NCBI GenBank assembly: GCA_030549335.1
Contig: CM060196.1
Location: 15,593,501 to 15,657,500, forward strand
Length of the DNA stretch: 64,000 nucleotides
From: Pontederia crassipes
Taxonomy: Eukaryota > Streptophyta > Magnoliopsida > Commelinales > Pontederiaceae
Direction of reading: 5' to 3'
Shown in pieces: positions 45,655 through 55,487 of the stretch; within the stretch, counting starts at the first letter, position 1; the number at the start of each line of letters is the position of its first letter. Both the position numbers and the translations under genes were made by a program. The notes below the pieces were generated by a model, which searched no databases, was not told where the DNA came from, and saw only the letters and a list, made by a program, of their open reading frames with translations.

Positions 45655-45894
45655 CTACTGAGTTTGCCTTACCGGGGTGATAATTGATGGCAAATTCGTA
45701 GTCATTGAGAAACTCCATCTATCATCTCTGACGCATATTAGATCTCTCCGAGTGAACACGTACTTTAAGATATTGTGATCTGTGTATACCACAAACTGTT
45801 CCCCATATAGATAGTGTCGCCAGAGCTTGAGAGCAAAGACCACAACTGCTAGCTCGAGGTCATGAGTAGAATAATTGGCCTCATGTTTCTTCAA
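45655..45894 (-). pseudogene. RNase H domain fragment
   Basis: [20 protein letters not shown] followed by [19 protein letters not shown] is the conserved RNase H segment after Gypsy RT. A stop codon lies just upstream and the similarity ends near 45900, marking the truncation point of the element. Confidence 0.88.
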
Positions 45895-45900
45895 TTGTCA

Positions 45901-46429
45901 TGACTCATCTTTTCTTATTTGCTCTCCACCTCCTTTCACTCACAAAATAAATTAAATATTAAATATTAAATATTTTATTATTTTTTGATCTCATCAACAA
46001 ATTTATATTTGTTAAATATAATGTATTATATTTAAATAATATATTTATAGCAAATAATTAATAAAAAAATTAACTTATACTATTATTTTTATTAATTAAT
46101 AATTTTATAGTTATAATACTTATTTCTTATTTCAATATTCATTAAAATTAATTTATCACATCGATTTTTTTTATAGCACATTAATTTATTGTTTAGCTTC
46201 ATTCTAATACAATTCGAATTAATCTAACAATTCAACTATTTATGATATACTCGAACCCGCTTCACCATCTAAATGCAGCCTAAAAGAACTATTGATATAT
46301 TTAGATTAATCCAATGGGATATTATGATCATGGAGTTTAAATTCTCTTAAACTAGTATCTGATTTAAAAATTTGCAAGTCGACCAGATTCCATAAAAGAA
46401 TTTAAGTTGGATCGAATTTGATAGGACCA
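45901..46429. other. AT-rich intergenic DNA
   Basis: No gene or defined repeat; short TATTAAATAT words only. Confidence 0.5.
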
Positions 46430-46795
46430 ATGAATCCGCCTATGGGTCGGGTCAGGTCAAGCCTCCCTTGAGGGTGAAATCCGATTCAACTCGATCACCC
46501 AATTTTTATTTTTTATTTTATATATTTATTTAATATAAAAATATTATTTAATATTTATTTTAAAGCATAAATAAGTTTTCTAACTATTTAAATATTATTT
46601 ATGTATTTTAAATATTTTATGTGATTTTAGAAAAAAAATAAAATAAATATAGGCCTAAGTTTAAATAAAAAATAGAAAAATAAATAAAAAAAATTGAGTC
46701 ATCAAGTCGAATTGGAAAAATCCAACCCGTACCTGCTATAGAGTCAGGTTCGACCCGACGGTCGGATTGTCGGGTTCACCGGGTGGCCTATTAGG
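46430..46795 (-). mobile_element. MITE-like element, family B copy 2 (inverted)
   Basis: Arms with CTATGGGTCGGGTCAGGTC (about 46440) and CAGGTTCGACCCGACGGTC through GGGTTCACCGGGTGG (46745-46790) enclose an AT-rich core. The inverse of the core includes TTTAAACTTAGGCCTATATT, matching 59138-59160 and, less well, 2150-2178. No TSD read. The minus-strand ORF at 46828-47070 lies outside it and has no recognisable domain. Confidence 0.55.
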
Positions 46796-48400
46796 AAAAA
46801 AAAGGATATAAATTATAAAGTAGAATTTTACAACACAAACTTGTTGAATACCCCAATGCAGAGCGAGCCCTCAAGCAAGCCCATTGCAAGAGTTTGAATT
46901 AATGGGCTAAGTTCCATACCGAGTCCCAGCCCAATTAAACAGTGATGCATAAACTCAATTAAAAGTGTACGGCCCAACTCTAACGCAGGGAGCTGACTTG
47001 GGCCGGATTTCATTAAAGTTCTAATCCAAAATCTTTTATTTAAAATTTTAATTGTACTATTAAACCACATGTAATATTTTTTGTCTTAAGCCCTTGGAGT
47101 TCATGGTGGACTCGTCCTCGTCGTCCTCAACAGCTAAATTCGTGCATCTCCGGCACTAACCCATTCACGAATCACAATAAAAACTTATGCAGAGATTTGA
47201 GTGATAAATAGACTAACAAAATATGTTGTTCGGACAATTGAAGTTGGGCTTGGTGAATGGGAAAAGTAGCTTTGATCTAAAGACTAAAAAGTATTTAAGG
47301 TATATCTATCTCTCTTTTTACATATATATATATATATAAATAAATGATCCAATTTTGATATTTCCTATCTCACTTTATTCTCTATCTTTTACACCATTAT
47401 ATCTTCATCAAACGGTTCGTGATTATATCTCTCAAATAGTTTATCATAATTTGATGAAAAATCTGATGGTAAAAAAGATAAGAAACAAGATGAGGTAGAG
47501 AACATTTAAATTTTTTCTCTCTATATATAATACTAATTTTTTATTAGCAACTCAAGCATCACTTTTTTTTCTTTTTTACTCGAGCGTCGCTTATGGATAT
47601 TAAGAATAGCGCTCTTTTACTAATGTTGATTCAATTGATAGTAGAGTTGAGTTTCAAACACTCGTTGAGTGACTTTAAATTTGAGACTTAGAATAATCAT
47701 TTTGGTTAGAGAATAAATAATTATTGTTCAATCTTTTCCATTTCGAATTAGTCGAGGGTTAATAGTCTCGAACATCGAAGATCGACATCTAGAAAAAAAA
47801 AGAATAGCATTTTTTTAAAGGACATGTTAATTTCACTATTATAATCAGAACGCTTAATCTCATGAAATTTATCCACTTGTAGAGGGAAACAAATTGCTAT
47901 TAGCATTTAGCAGTACATAAACTATAATAACGGATCGCATTATTCCACCTTCTTATTTATATTGTGGAGCAGGAAGTCATTTGTCCTCAATTGTTTAATA
48001 ACATCTTTCACATAGATTTCACAATATTTTAGTATTTAATCTTTTGGCTACACATTTCCTTGATATCTTGGTCATGGTACCCAACATATGATATATAGTA
48101 TTAAAAAAATTCTGGATTATTGGCATCCCCCTCCTTAAAAGATTGGTAAAGGAATACTAACTTAATTAGTACATGTGCATAACAATTGAAGGATCTTTTT
48201 GGGGTTTCCTTATATATTAAAAAGACAGGCATGCCCATATATTTAAAAGTTTCAAGAATTTTTTTTAAAAAAATATTTTTTCACTAAAATGAAATTAGTT
48301 TCAGGACTCCACTGCAAAAATAGTACAATATATGACTAGTTTGACATACATACTCTGTGATCTGTATAAATCATGCTCCACTGAGAGAAAAGTAAATGCA
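46796..48400. other. intergenic DNA
   Basis: No gene supported. Contains a (TA)n tract near 47320-47337 and dispersed repeat C at 47606-47795. Confidence 0.5.
47606..47795 (+). repeat. dispersed repeat C, copy 2
   Basis: Collinear with 5440-5640 through GATAGTAGAGTTGAG, GACTTTAAATTTGAG, AATCATTTTGGTTAGA, TTTCGAATTAGTCGAG and CGAACATCGAA. Diverged; class unknown. Confidence 0.5.
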
Positions 48401-50293
48401 CCCTGATCAGCTGCTCTCCTTTTGGAGCTGAGGTGCTACGCTAAATGTGATGTTCTTTGTGGTCCTTTTGTCTGTACTCGTTGTGTGCGTGAGAGAGAAA
48501 GAAAGAAGGGAGGAGAGAGAGAGATCAGTCAAAGCTCTTTGCTCTACACAGGATGCCATCCGTTCATCCATGCAATGGACATGCATTACTTTAATGCAAT
48601 TGTTTTAAAGAAACAATTTTAAATGCAATAGGCAGGTAATTATTATGAGGGAGGAGTTCTTTGCGTTCCTTTCATTATCATCACACACTCAAATTTATCA
48701 TGGGAAGTTGGACCATTCACGAATATAAAATTCAGCGTGTGTGAGTGAGAGAGAGAGAGCGCGGAGGCAGCAAAAGGATAGAGACCCCAAGACCAGTCTC
48801 AGATTCCCTTCCCCCTGTTATATTAATATTAAGTTATTAACTCTGCAGGATCCACGAACACACAACACACTATTCCACACTCTCTCTCCTCTCCCTCCCT
48901 CCCTCCCTCCATGTGCAATGCCTCAGCAACTCAGACTTTTTGGAACTTTCTGCAGGTACCTTTCCTTCCCTCCTGTGCCACTCTCTCCTCATGTGACCCC
49001 CCATTCTCTCTCCCACTCACTCTGTCTCTCTCTCTTCTACCACTGTTCTGCAAAGTCCAGTCTTTTTTCTCATTGCCCTAAAACGGCTTGGTATCCAAGA
49101 AGTTGAACACGCTCCCAAGTGTGTGATCAAAGCGTCGTTTATTTTTATTTTTAATTTGCTTAGTTGTTACCCATGCAAAGTACTCCACGCATGTACTACT
49201 AGTATAATACTTGCCACTAATCAAATCCGTGGGGCTCCTTAATTTTTGTTGCTGATTTTGTTCCGAGCTTTGTTGGAATTCAAGGGCACTCCTCTGGCTG
49301 CCATGAGGTACAGATCTCTCTCTCTCTCTCTCTCTACTTAGTTTGTCTTAACTCTTAACCATAGAGGGTGTGTAATAACGGCCCCGTACAGAACAATAGA
49401 GATATCAGATGGAGTCTCTTTGTAAAAGATTTATACCCAAAATTCGAGAAAAAAAATATTCATAATATTTGGTGATTTTATATTATAATGTATGTTGAAT
49501 ATAAGATGACCAATGTCAATTGGTTTTCAACACCTGCATCAACACTTCGGTCAATTAAGCTAGAAAAGACCAGAACATGTTGAGTAATGATTCAACACTT
49601 CGGCCTTAATTTTATTTTCGTTACTTTTATACATTTTCAGTTTGTATTCTGTTATATAAAAAAAAGGAAGGCTCATTTTGAGACAATAAATCCTCTATTT
49701 GCTCCATTTGTAATATTCATCATATGTATTGCGAGTGTTTTTTTTAGAAAAAAACGAAGAATAATAATGTTAGCACTTTTCACTGTCATGCTTCAAGGAC
49801 TTAACTTTAGGTATGGATTATTTTTCTCCGGTAAAATTATGCTTTCTCCACAATTAACTCATAGATGACCTGATATATGATCATCAGATAGATTCAATGA
49901 ATCTATGTTAAAATATAAGTATTCAAATTACATAATTAAGAAATTAAATAAAACTAGCATCTCATGATGATTTTTTTTCTTAAAATAAAAAAATTTACCA
50001 ATGTCAAATTTCTCAGATTCTCGTAACTAAAAATTATGGGCGTATAGAACACGAGTAGTTAATGTATTTTTAAATTTTTTTCACATTTCACATATGAAAT
50101 TAAGTGATAACAAGTAACAATCAGTCAATACATGCTATGCAGTTGGCAATTGGAGTGAGTTTCATGTATCATAATGCTAATAGTGGGGTGTTTCATATGT
50201 TGCTGTAGGATCTGTTCCCACTTTCCAATCATGTCCATTGAATGCCTTAATTTCCTTAATTTTATTAAGTCCCCAACATGGGGGAGAGAGAGG

Positions 50294-50369
<76 letters not shown>

Positions 50370-52150
50370 CACTCGTTTTGGTCGCCCGTATTTTGCAGCG
50401 GCATCTTGTCCGCCTACGTCGGCCCATGCCATGGAAAATGTAATAATAATTTTGTTTATGACTTCATTTCTAAGCTTCCATGCTGTCATTCTCATCAATT
50501 CCATGTTCCAAGCAAATTATAAGACACTCTTACATTCTTCTTCTTCACACCAACAGTAACATTAATCAGATAATAAGATCTTAAATTTAGTTCCTGAAAG
50601 AATTTTAAGACTTTAAAGTTTAAAGGACTTATTTGACATACAAAATAATTGATAAGTTGAAATATTAATAAATATTTTATTTATTTTTTTAAAAAAACTT
50701 TTATACATTTTGTATGAAATTATTTATATTAATAATAATTAAATAATTATGATACAATCGACTAACTTATTTTTTTTAAAAATAAGCATTCCTCCCTCTA
50801 CCTATAAGTAATATAAGTAGATTTAATATCTCATTATCAATTATATTATAAAATTATCAAATGCTGAAATTTTTTTTAAACTAACTTATAACTTAACTAA
50901 ACGGACCTAAGTTTTCAGCCTCATGTTAACAAAAAATGAAACTGCAGAGTGAACGATAATACGTATGTCTATACATATATGTAAGAGTTAATGACTATCT
51001 GTAGTACCCTCCTATATATTAGAAATAATATATATATTTATTAAGATAATTCTAAATAAATATTGAATTAGTCATATTATTAATATGACTTGATCACGAA
51101 TATCGAATAATTTAATTATCTTAATTTTAATCACAATCATTATTTAACATATATTTTAAATTAATATGTAATTATTTTATTAATTTAATACGTGAAATTA
51201 GTATGTAGATTCTCTATTTATACAATTTTCCTTTCTCTCTATATATAATATAAACAAAATATGCATGTAAGAGATCAATCATTTTCTCATTCTTTGTTGG
51301 TGAGGTCTGTGTTGCTTGTGCTGTCCAGAGTCCAGGGCACTTTCGCTGGCCTGAAAGTGCTGCCTGCTGCAGCTGCATCTGGTGGTGCTTTGCATCACAT
51401 CAGTCAATGACCATAGAAAGGATTGACCCTCCGATCCCTCTCTCTCTCTCCTTGATTTGGACATCTTGGGACCCCTCCAAACCCCCAATTGCCCATCAGT
51501 CCCATTCACAATCCATCACAAAAATGTTCGAGTCTTTTATTCTTAATTTTGTTCTATTTTTTCTCTCTTGCCAAGAAGAATTGAACTGTATTTGTTTATT
51601 TATAAGGCTAAGTAGCTAAGTCCTAAGCCTTATTATACCTCACTTCGCAGAACTCAAAAATAGCACATGGCCTGAGTTATCTGAGCTTAATGCACCCTTA
51701 TTTTTTTAGCCATGAAGTCCATTTGTGGCTGTGGTAGTATCACTTTTGCTGGCAAAAATTAGTAACTTTTTTATAAACGAAATTTAGTAACTAAAAAGAC
51801 CCCCCTCTCTCTCACACTCTCTTCCACGACATCATGAAATCAAATATGCATGCAATTAAGATAAAATATTTAACTCATCTAGTACAAAAAAGCGAAAAAA
51901 AATACATTTTTATTTCATATTTTTATCCAAGCTAATTTTGTAACTATATGAATCATTTGTTTGCTCCACATTGTAACTCAAAATTTCAATTAAGATGTAA
52001 TTTTCTTTTTTATATTAAATATCATAAAATTAATTTTATAATAATTAATAAGGGTTCATATAAAGGAAAATCCACATATTTTATTTCCTAAATAAAATAT
52101 CAAAATCTCAATCATCCAGCTAATTAGTTTTAGTAGTAATTGTCTCTCTC
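48401..52150. other. spacer with GA/CT tracts and GC-richer islands
   Basis: Islands around 48400-49330, 50120-50560 and 51250-51660 have near-genic composition, CT/GA tracts and isolated splice-like signals (CTGCAG|GTACC at about 48955, TGCTGTAG|GATC at about 50210). No protein homology was recognised on either strand, so a non-coding transcript or distal regulatory DNA is possible but unproven. The rest is AT-rich. Confidence 0.4.
50297..50368. repeat. (AG)n microsatellite
   Basis: About 72 bp of uninterrupted AG dinucleotides after an imperfect GA-rich lead-in from 50281. The Ser/Leu- or Arg/Glu-repeat frames across it are artefacts. Confidence 0.97.
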
Positions 52151-52424
52151 TCCCTCCCTCTCCTCTCCTGGGAGGCATATTAGTTTACATCCAGCAGTCT
52201 CTCTCTCTCTCCCTCTCCTGGAAGGCATATTAGTTTACATCCAACAGGCAGCACAGTGGCGCTAGTGTGCTGTCTCAACCCAAGGTCTCCACTCTTAAAC
52301 AAACCCTAATTTGTTTCCCCATTCCTTCACACGACACTACACTACGCTCCACACTCCCCTCCTTGGTTCCTCCGGCTTGTAACATCGACCTCTCCCGTCC
52401 TCTTACGGGCGTAGCATCAAACAA
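52151..52424 (+). promoter_or_regulatory. 5' leader region with 50-bp duplication
   Basis: CT-rich leader of the downstream gene. A block CTCTCCTGG(G/A)AGGCATATT plus AGTTTACATCCA is present at about 52162-52195 and again at 52212-52245 (period 50 bp). Both lie within 260 bp of the ATG, so the duplication may affect promoter or leader function. Confidence 0.55.
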
Positions 52425-55037
52425 ATGAGGCGCAAGAAGAGACCTTCCATGGACGGCCTCGTGGACCGCTCCCGCTCCCGCCGATCCGCCGCCGGGACCG
52501 GCGGCGGGGGCGGCAGCGAGCTCTTCATCTGCTTCACCTCCCTCTCCTCCGCTTCATCTTCCTCCTCCATGCGCGCCAGCGCAGCAGCCAACGCCGCTGC
52601 CACCTCTTCGAAGTCCCTCCTCAGCCCCGGGCGCTCCCGCGACGCGTCTGCCGCCCCGTCCCTCTCCTCCTCCTTGAGCCGCCGCCTCCGCTCCAGCGGC
52701 AGCGTAAAGGGCGCGCAGTCCCCCATGTTCCCGCTCGTCTCCGGCGGGAGCAGGCGCAAAGGCCCCGCCTTTGAAGCCGCCGAGCCTTCCTCTCCAAAGG
52801 TCACTTGCATCGGCCAAGTCCGCGTCAGGTCTAAGAAAAAGAAGAAGAAAGCAGCCGCTGCTGCTGCCGCCGCGGCGGCAATGCGGTCGAGATCTATGCG
52901 CGGAGCAGAGGCGAGCTTTCGCCGGACGTCGACTGGCAGCGTCCAGGAGGTTGACGAGGAGTGCTTGCCGAACAAGAACCAGCGTTGGGTTTACGAGCTA
53001 CCCGTGAGCATATGCGAGGCGCTGCGGAACTTTGGATCCGAGTTCAGCTGCTTCTTCCCTTGCGGGGGCAAGTCGTTTTGCTCCAAGACCTCGTCGAGAT
53101 CGCCAGAAGGAACGGATCGAGGCGTAGGACGATACTGCGGTAAGGGGGCAAAGCGATCAACAAGTTCATGTGGCGGTGTGATTGCCAGGTGGTTGATGGC
53201 GATGGAGGAGGACGAGGAAGAGGAGGTTGGCAGGCGAGTAGATGTTGTCAGCAGGAGGGTTGAAGAGAGGACGAAGGAAGACAGATTGGAAGCAGTAACG
53301 ACTATGAGGGAAGAAGCATTTGGTTATGAGTACAATGAGTTGGAGAAGGACGAGAAAAAGGAAGAGGTCGGGGTAGTGGATGAGGCAGAGCAGGAGGCAA
53401 GGGTCAGTGTCTGTGTTCCGCCTCCAAACGCACTGCTGCTCATGCGGTGCAGATCTGATCCAGTGCGGATGGCAGCTCTTGCTACGCGATTCTGGGATTC
53501 GCCGGCCATGAAGGTGCATGTCCAAGAAGGCCATGGAAGACAAAATGTGGACGAAGAAGAGGAGATTGACATAGATGAGATGCGAGAAAAGGTGGATGAC
53601 ATGAAAGTGCATGTAGAAGAAGAACAATATGCACAAGATCATGAACGACCTGAAGCTGAAGTAGTAGATGCTGACGAAGTTGTTGTCACCAAAACAGTGG
53701 TACTAGTCGATCAGAAGGAGAAAGACATTGCAGGAACAATACAAGGAATGGTTCTGGAGGAAGGAGTTGGAGGCAAGGAATCACACGAAAATGAGTTGCT
53801 TGAGAAGCAGCAGAGTCCAAATGAAGTGAAGCTGAATGAGCATTTGGGTTTACATATAGCTGCTGTAGCTGGTCTTCGTGAGGCACAGAGGAGGTCATCA
53901 GTAGATCAAGAAGAGGTAGCAGCAGTTCCAGCAGTTATACAGGAGAGACCTGAGGCACAGAGAAAGATACAGAGAATTCTGATAACAAATGAGGCAAACT
54001 TGGTAGATGGACAACAGGAGGAAGAAATAAAAGGGCGCAGATCCAGCAGCTGTTCTTCTACTGCTGACAAGGAAGAGAGGAAGTCAGTCAAGTGCCATGG
54101 CAAGGCCAAAGATGGTGGAAGAAGGCACAGTAGAGTCTTCAGAGAGAAGGATAAGCGTCGGCATAGCTTCTCCACTGATGGGGAGACGAGGAGGCCAAGC
54201 TTTTCTAATGAGAAAGAAGCAAGGAGAGCCAGCTTCTCCATTGAAGGGAAAAGGAGATGGAGCTTTTGCATTGACTCGAAGGATCTCAGATTGGAGAAGA
54301 AAGCATTGGAGGAAGAGAGGAAGAAGAAGGAACAGGAAAGGTCACTGGAGGTGAAGGCATTGGAGAAGATTGATGGTTCAGAGGCAAAGGTAACGCCTGA
54401 AGAAGAAGCAGAGGCAATTAAGGTTGAAGAATGCATAGAGGAGCTGGGAAATACAGAAAGAGAGGAGGACAGAAGGAGGAATTGGGTGCCAGAAGAGCAA
54501 ACACCAACGGAGAAGAAGAGCAATGAATTGCCTGATTGTCTTCTGTTGATGATGTACGAGCCCAAGTTATCAATGGAGGTCTCCAAGGAGACTTGGGTGT
54601 GCAGTAACGACTTCCTTCGATGGCGTCCAAATTACCGACTTCGTCAGCCTTCCAAAGGTATCAGCAACAATGATGATAGTGCCACAGTTGGATCTGAATT
54701 GTCTGATGCTAAAGTAGAGGCCAAAACCAAGAGCAATGAGGATAAATGCAGTGACAATAAGGAGCTGATTACAATGGTTGAACCAGCCCCTCAGAGATCT
54801 CTGCCTCCAGCACCCGCACCACCAGCTATTGAGAATAATCCAAATTGCAATATGGTTGCACTGCAGGCACAGGTATTGCCACCTGCACCTGCACAGGCTA
54901 CCACAGCAACTTATGGTCCATTTGTATTGACACGGTGCAAATCAGAGCCAATGAGGTCATCCGCAAGGCTCACACCCAATGCATGTTTCTGGAAAGATAG
55001 ACATCGGCCAATTGGCGCCACTGGCATTGGCTTCTGA
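52425..55037 (+). CDS. uncharacterised plant protein with RCxS(D/E)P motifs
   Basis: Single-exon frame of 870 codons; the ATG is the first in the frame after a stop. The start region is very GC-rich and later parts are not. Visible parts: basic head MRRKKRPSMDGL; Ser/Ala-rich disorder; Lys6-Ala10 run (137-152), a possible nuclear signal; conserved-looking RWVYELPVSICEALRNFG (187-204) followed by a Cys-rich stretch; Glu-rich charged region; MRCRSDPVRMAA with TRFWD (340-358); four RRxSF units (578-614) then a charged helix; a degenerate LLLMMYEP segment; C-terminal TRCKSEPMRSS plus CFWKDRH. No enzyme domain or membrane segment. I believe relatives exist in other plants as unnamed proteins; function unknown. 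Codon pattern, length and defined motifs argue for a real gene. Confidence 0.85.
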   Translation: MRRKKRPSMDGLVDRSRSRRSAAGTGGGGGSELFICFTSLSSASSSSSMRASAAANAAATSSKSLLSPGRSRDASAAPSLSSSLSRRLRSSGSVKGAQSPMFPLVSGGSRRKGPAFEAAEPSSPKVTCIGQVRVRSKKKKKKAAAAAAAAAAMRSRSMRGAEASFRRTSTGSVQEVDEECLPNKNQRWVYELPVSICEALRNFGSEFSCFFPCGGKSFCSKTSSRSPEGTDRGVGRYCGKGAKRSTSSCGGVIARWLMAMEEDEEEEVGRRVDVVSRRVEERTKEDRLEAVTTMREEAFGYEYNELEKDEKKEEVGVVDEAEQEARVSVCVPPPNALLLMRCRSDPVRMAALATRFWDSPAMKVHVQEGHGRQNVDEEEEIDIDEMREKVDDMKVHVEEEQYAQDHERPEAEVVDADEVVVTKTVVLVDQKEKDIAGTIQGMVLEEGVGGKESHENELLEKQQSPNEVKLNEHLGLHIAAVAGLREAQRRSSVDQEEVAAVPAVIQERPEAQRKIQRILITNEANLVDGQQEEEIKGRRSSSCSSTADKEERKSVKCHGKAKDGGRRHSRVFREKDKRRHSFSTDGETRRPSFSNEKEARRASFSIEGKRRWSFCIDSKDLRLEKKALEEERKKKEQERSLEVKALEKIDGSEAKVTPEEEAEAIKVEECIEELGNTEREEDRRRNWVPEEQTPTEKKSNELPDCLLLMMYEPKLSMEVSKETWVCSNDFLRWRPNYRLRQPSKGISNNDDSATVGSELSDAKVEAKTKSNEDKCSDNKELITMVEPAPQRSLPPAPAPPAIENNPNCNMVALQAQVLPPAPAQATTATYGPFVLTRCKSEPMRSSARLTPNACFWKDRHRPIGATGIGF

Positions 55038-55364
55038 GCTAAATACCTGCCATTACATGCTTTAGCAAGTTTTAACCAGAAAGAAGAAGAGTTGTGTGTG
55101 TGTGACATAAACTGTTGCATTGCGGTTCAGTAATCTGTACAATAACACTAGTGATGGAGGCTTGTCATTTGTTGGTAACTCTGTTATGTATGTCTTTCTC
55201 TTTGTTGTCCATTAGGTTTACTGTTTTTTAAATTAGGGAGTTCTATTGTTGTAATGAAGTTGTCTGTGATTTATTGGATAAAGAAGGAATTTGAGTTGAT
55301 ACAAATTTCTGTTATTTCTATTTTGTTCACCATTTGCCCTTTGCAATGCTGTCATATTGGAGTA
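55038..55364 (+). other. 3' UTR/downstream of the 870-aa gene
   Basis: T-rich and GT-rich sequence typical of plant 3' UTRs, running up to the LINE-derived insertion. No canonical AATAAA close to the stop codon. Confidence 0.45.
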
Positions 55365-55470
55365 CAACAACAACAACAAAGCCTTATCCCACTAGGTGGG
55401 GTCGGCTACATGGATCATACGACGCCATTCGTTGATCCATGTTCATAAGATTCGGCATGATTTTATGCTG
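55365..55470 (-). mobile_element. 106-bp RTE-derived insertion
   Basis: On the minus strand it ends CACCTAGTGGGATAAGGC plus TTTG(TTG)n, the same tail as the LINE at 31501-31965, and includes the shared GAATGGCGTCGTATGATCC. A perfect 17-bp TSD, GCTGTCATATTGGAGTA, flanks it (55348-55364 and 55471-55487). Either a heavily 5'-truncated RTE LINE or a SINE using its tail. It sits just downstream of the 870-aa gene, possibly in its 3' UTR. Confidence 0.93.
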
Positions 55471-55487
55471 GCTGTCATATTGGAGTA

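Larger units (their letters stand above)
44084..45900 (-). pseudogene. Ty3/Gypsy pol remnant (RNase H - integrase)
   Basis: Reading on the minus strand, similarity runs through an RNase H fragment, a zinc-binding integrase head, the integrase core and the integrase C-terminus, in the Gypsy order. Several in-frame stops and frameshifts (for example around 45250-45350, 44660 and 44840) make it non-functional. Everything upstream of RNase H (gag, protease, RT core, 5' LTR) is missing; sequence beyond about 45900 is AT-rich and unrelated. The Tekay/Del lineage is inferred from the C-terminal region, the PPT context and the long LTR. Confidence 0.88.

Noticed and set aside
50125..50559. Frames with Ser/Leu or Arg/Glu dipeptide repeats
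   Set aside because: Translations of the (AG)n microsatellite.
52403..54586. Minus-strand frames of 190, 158 and 226 codons opposite the 870-aa gene
   Set aside because: Ser/Leu/Pro-rich mirror translations of Glu/Lys/Arg-rich coding DNA.
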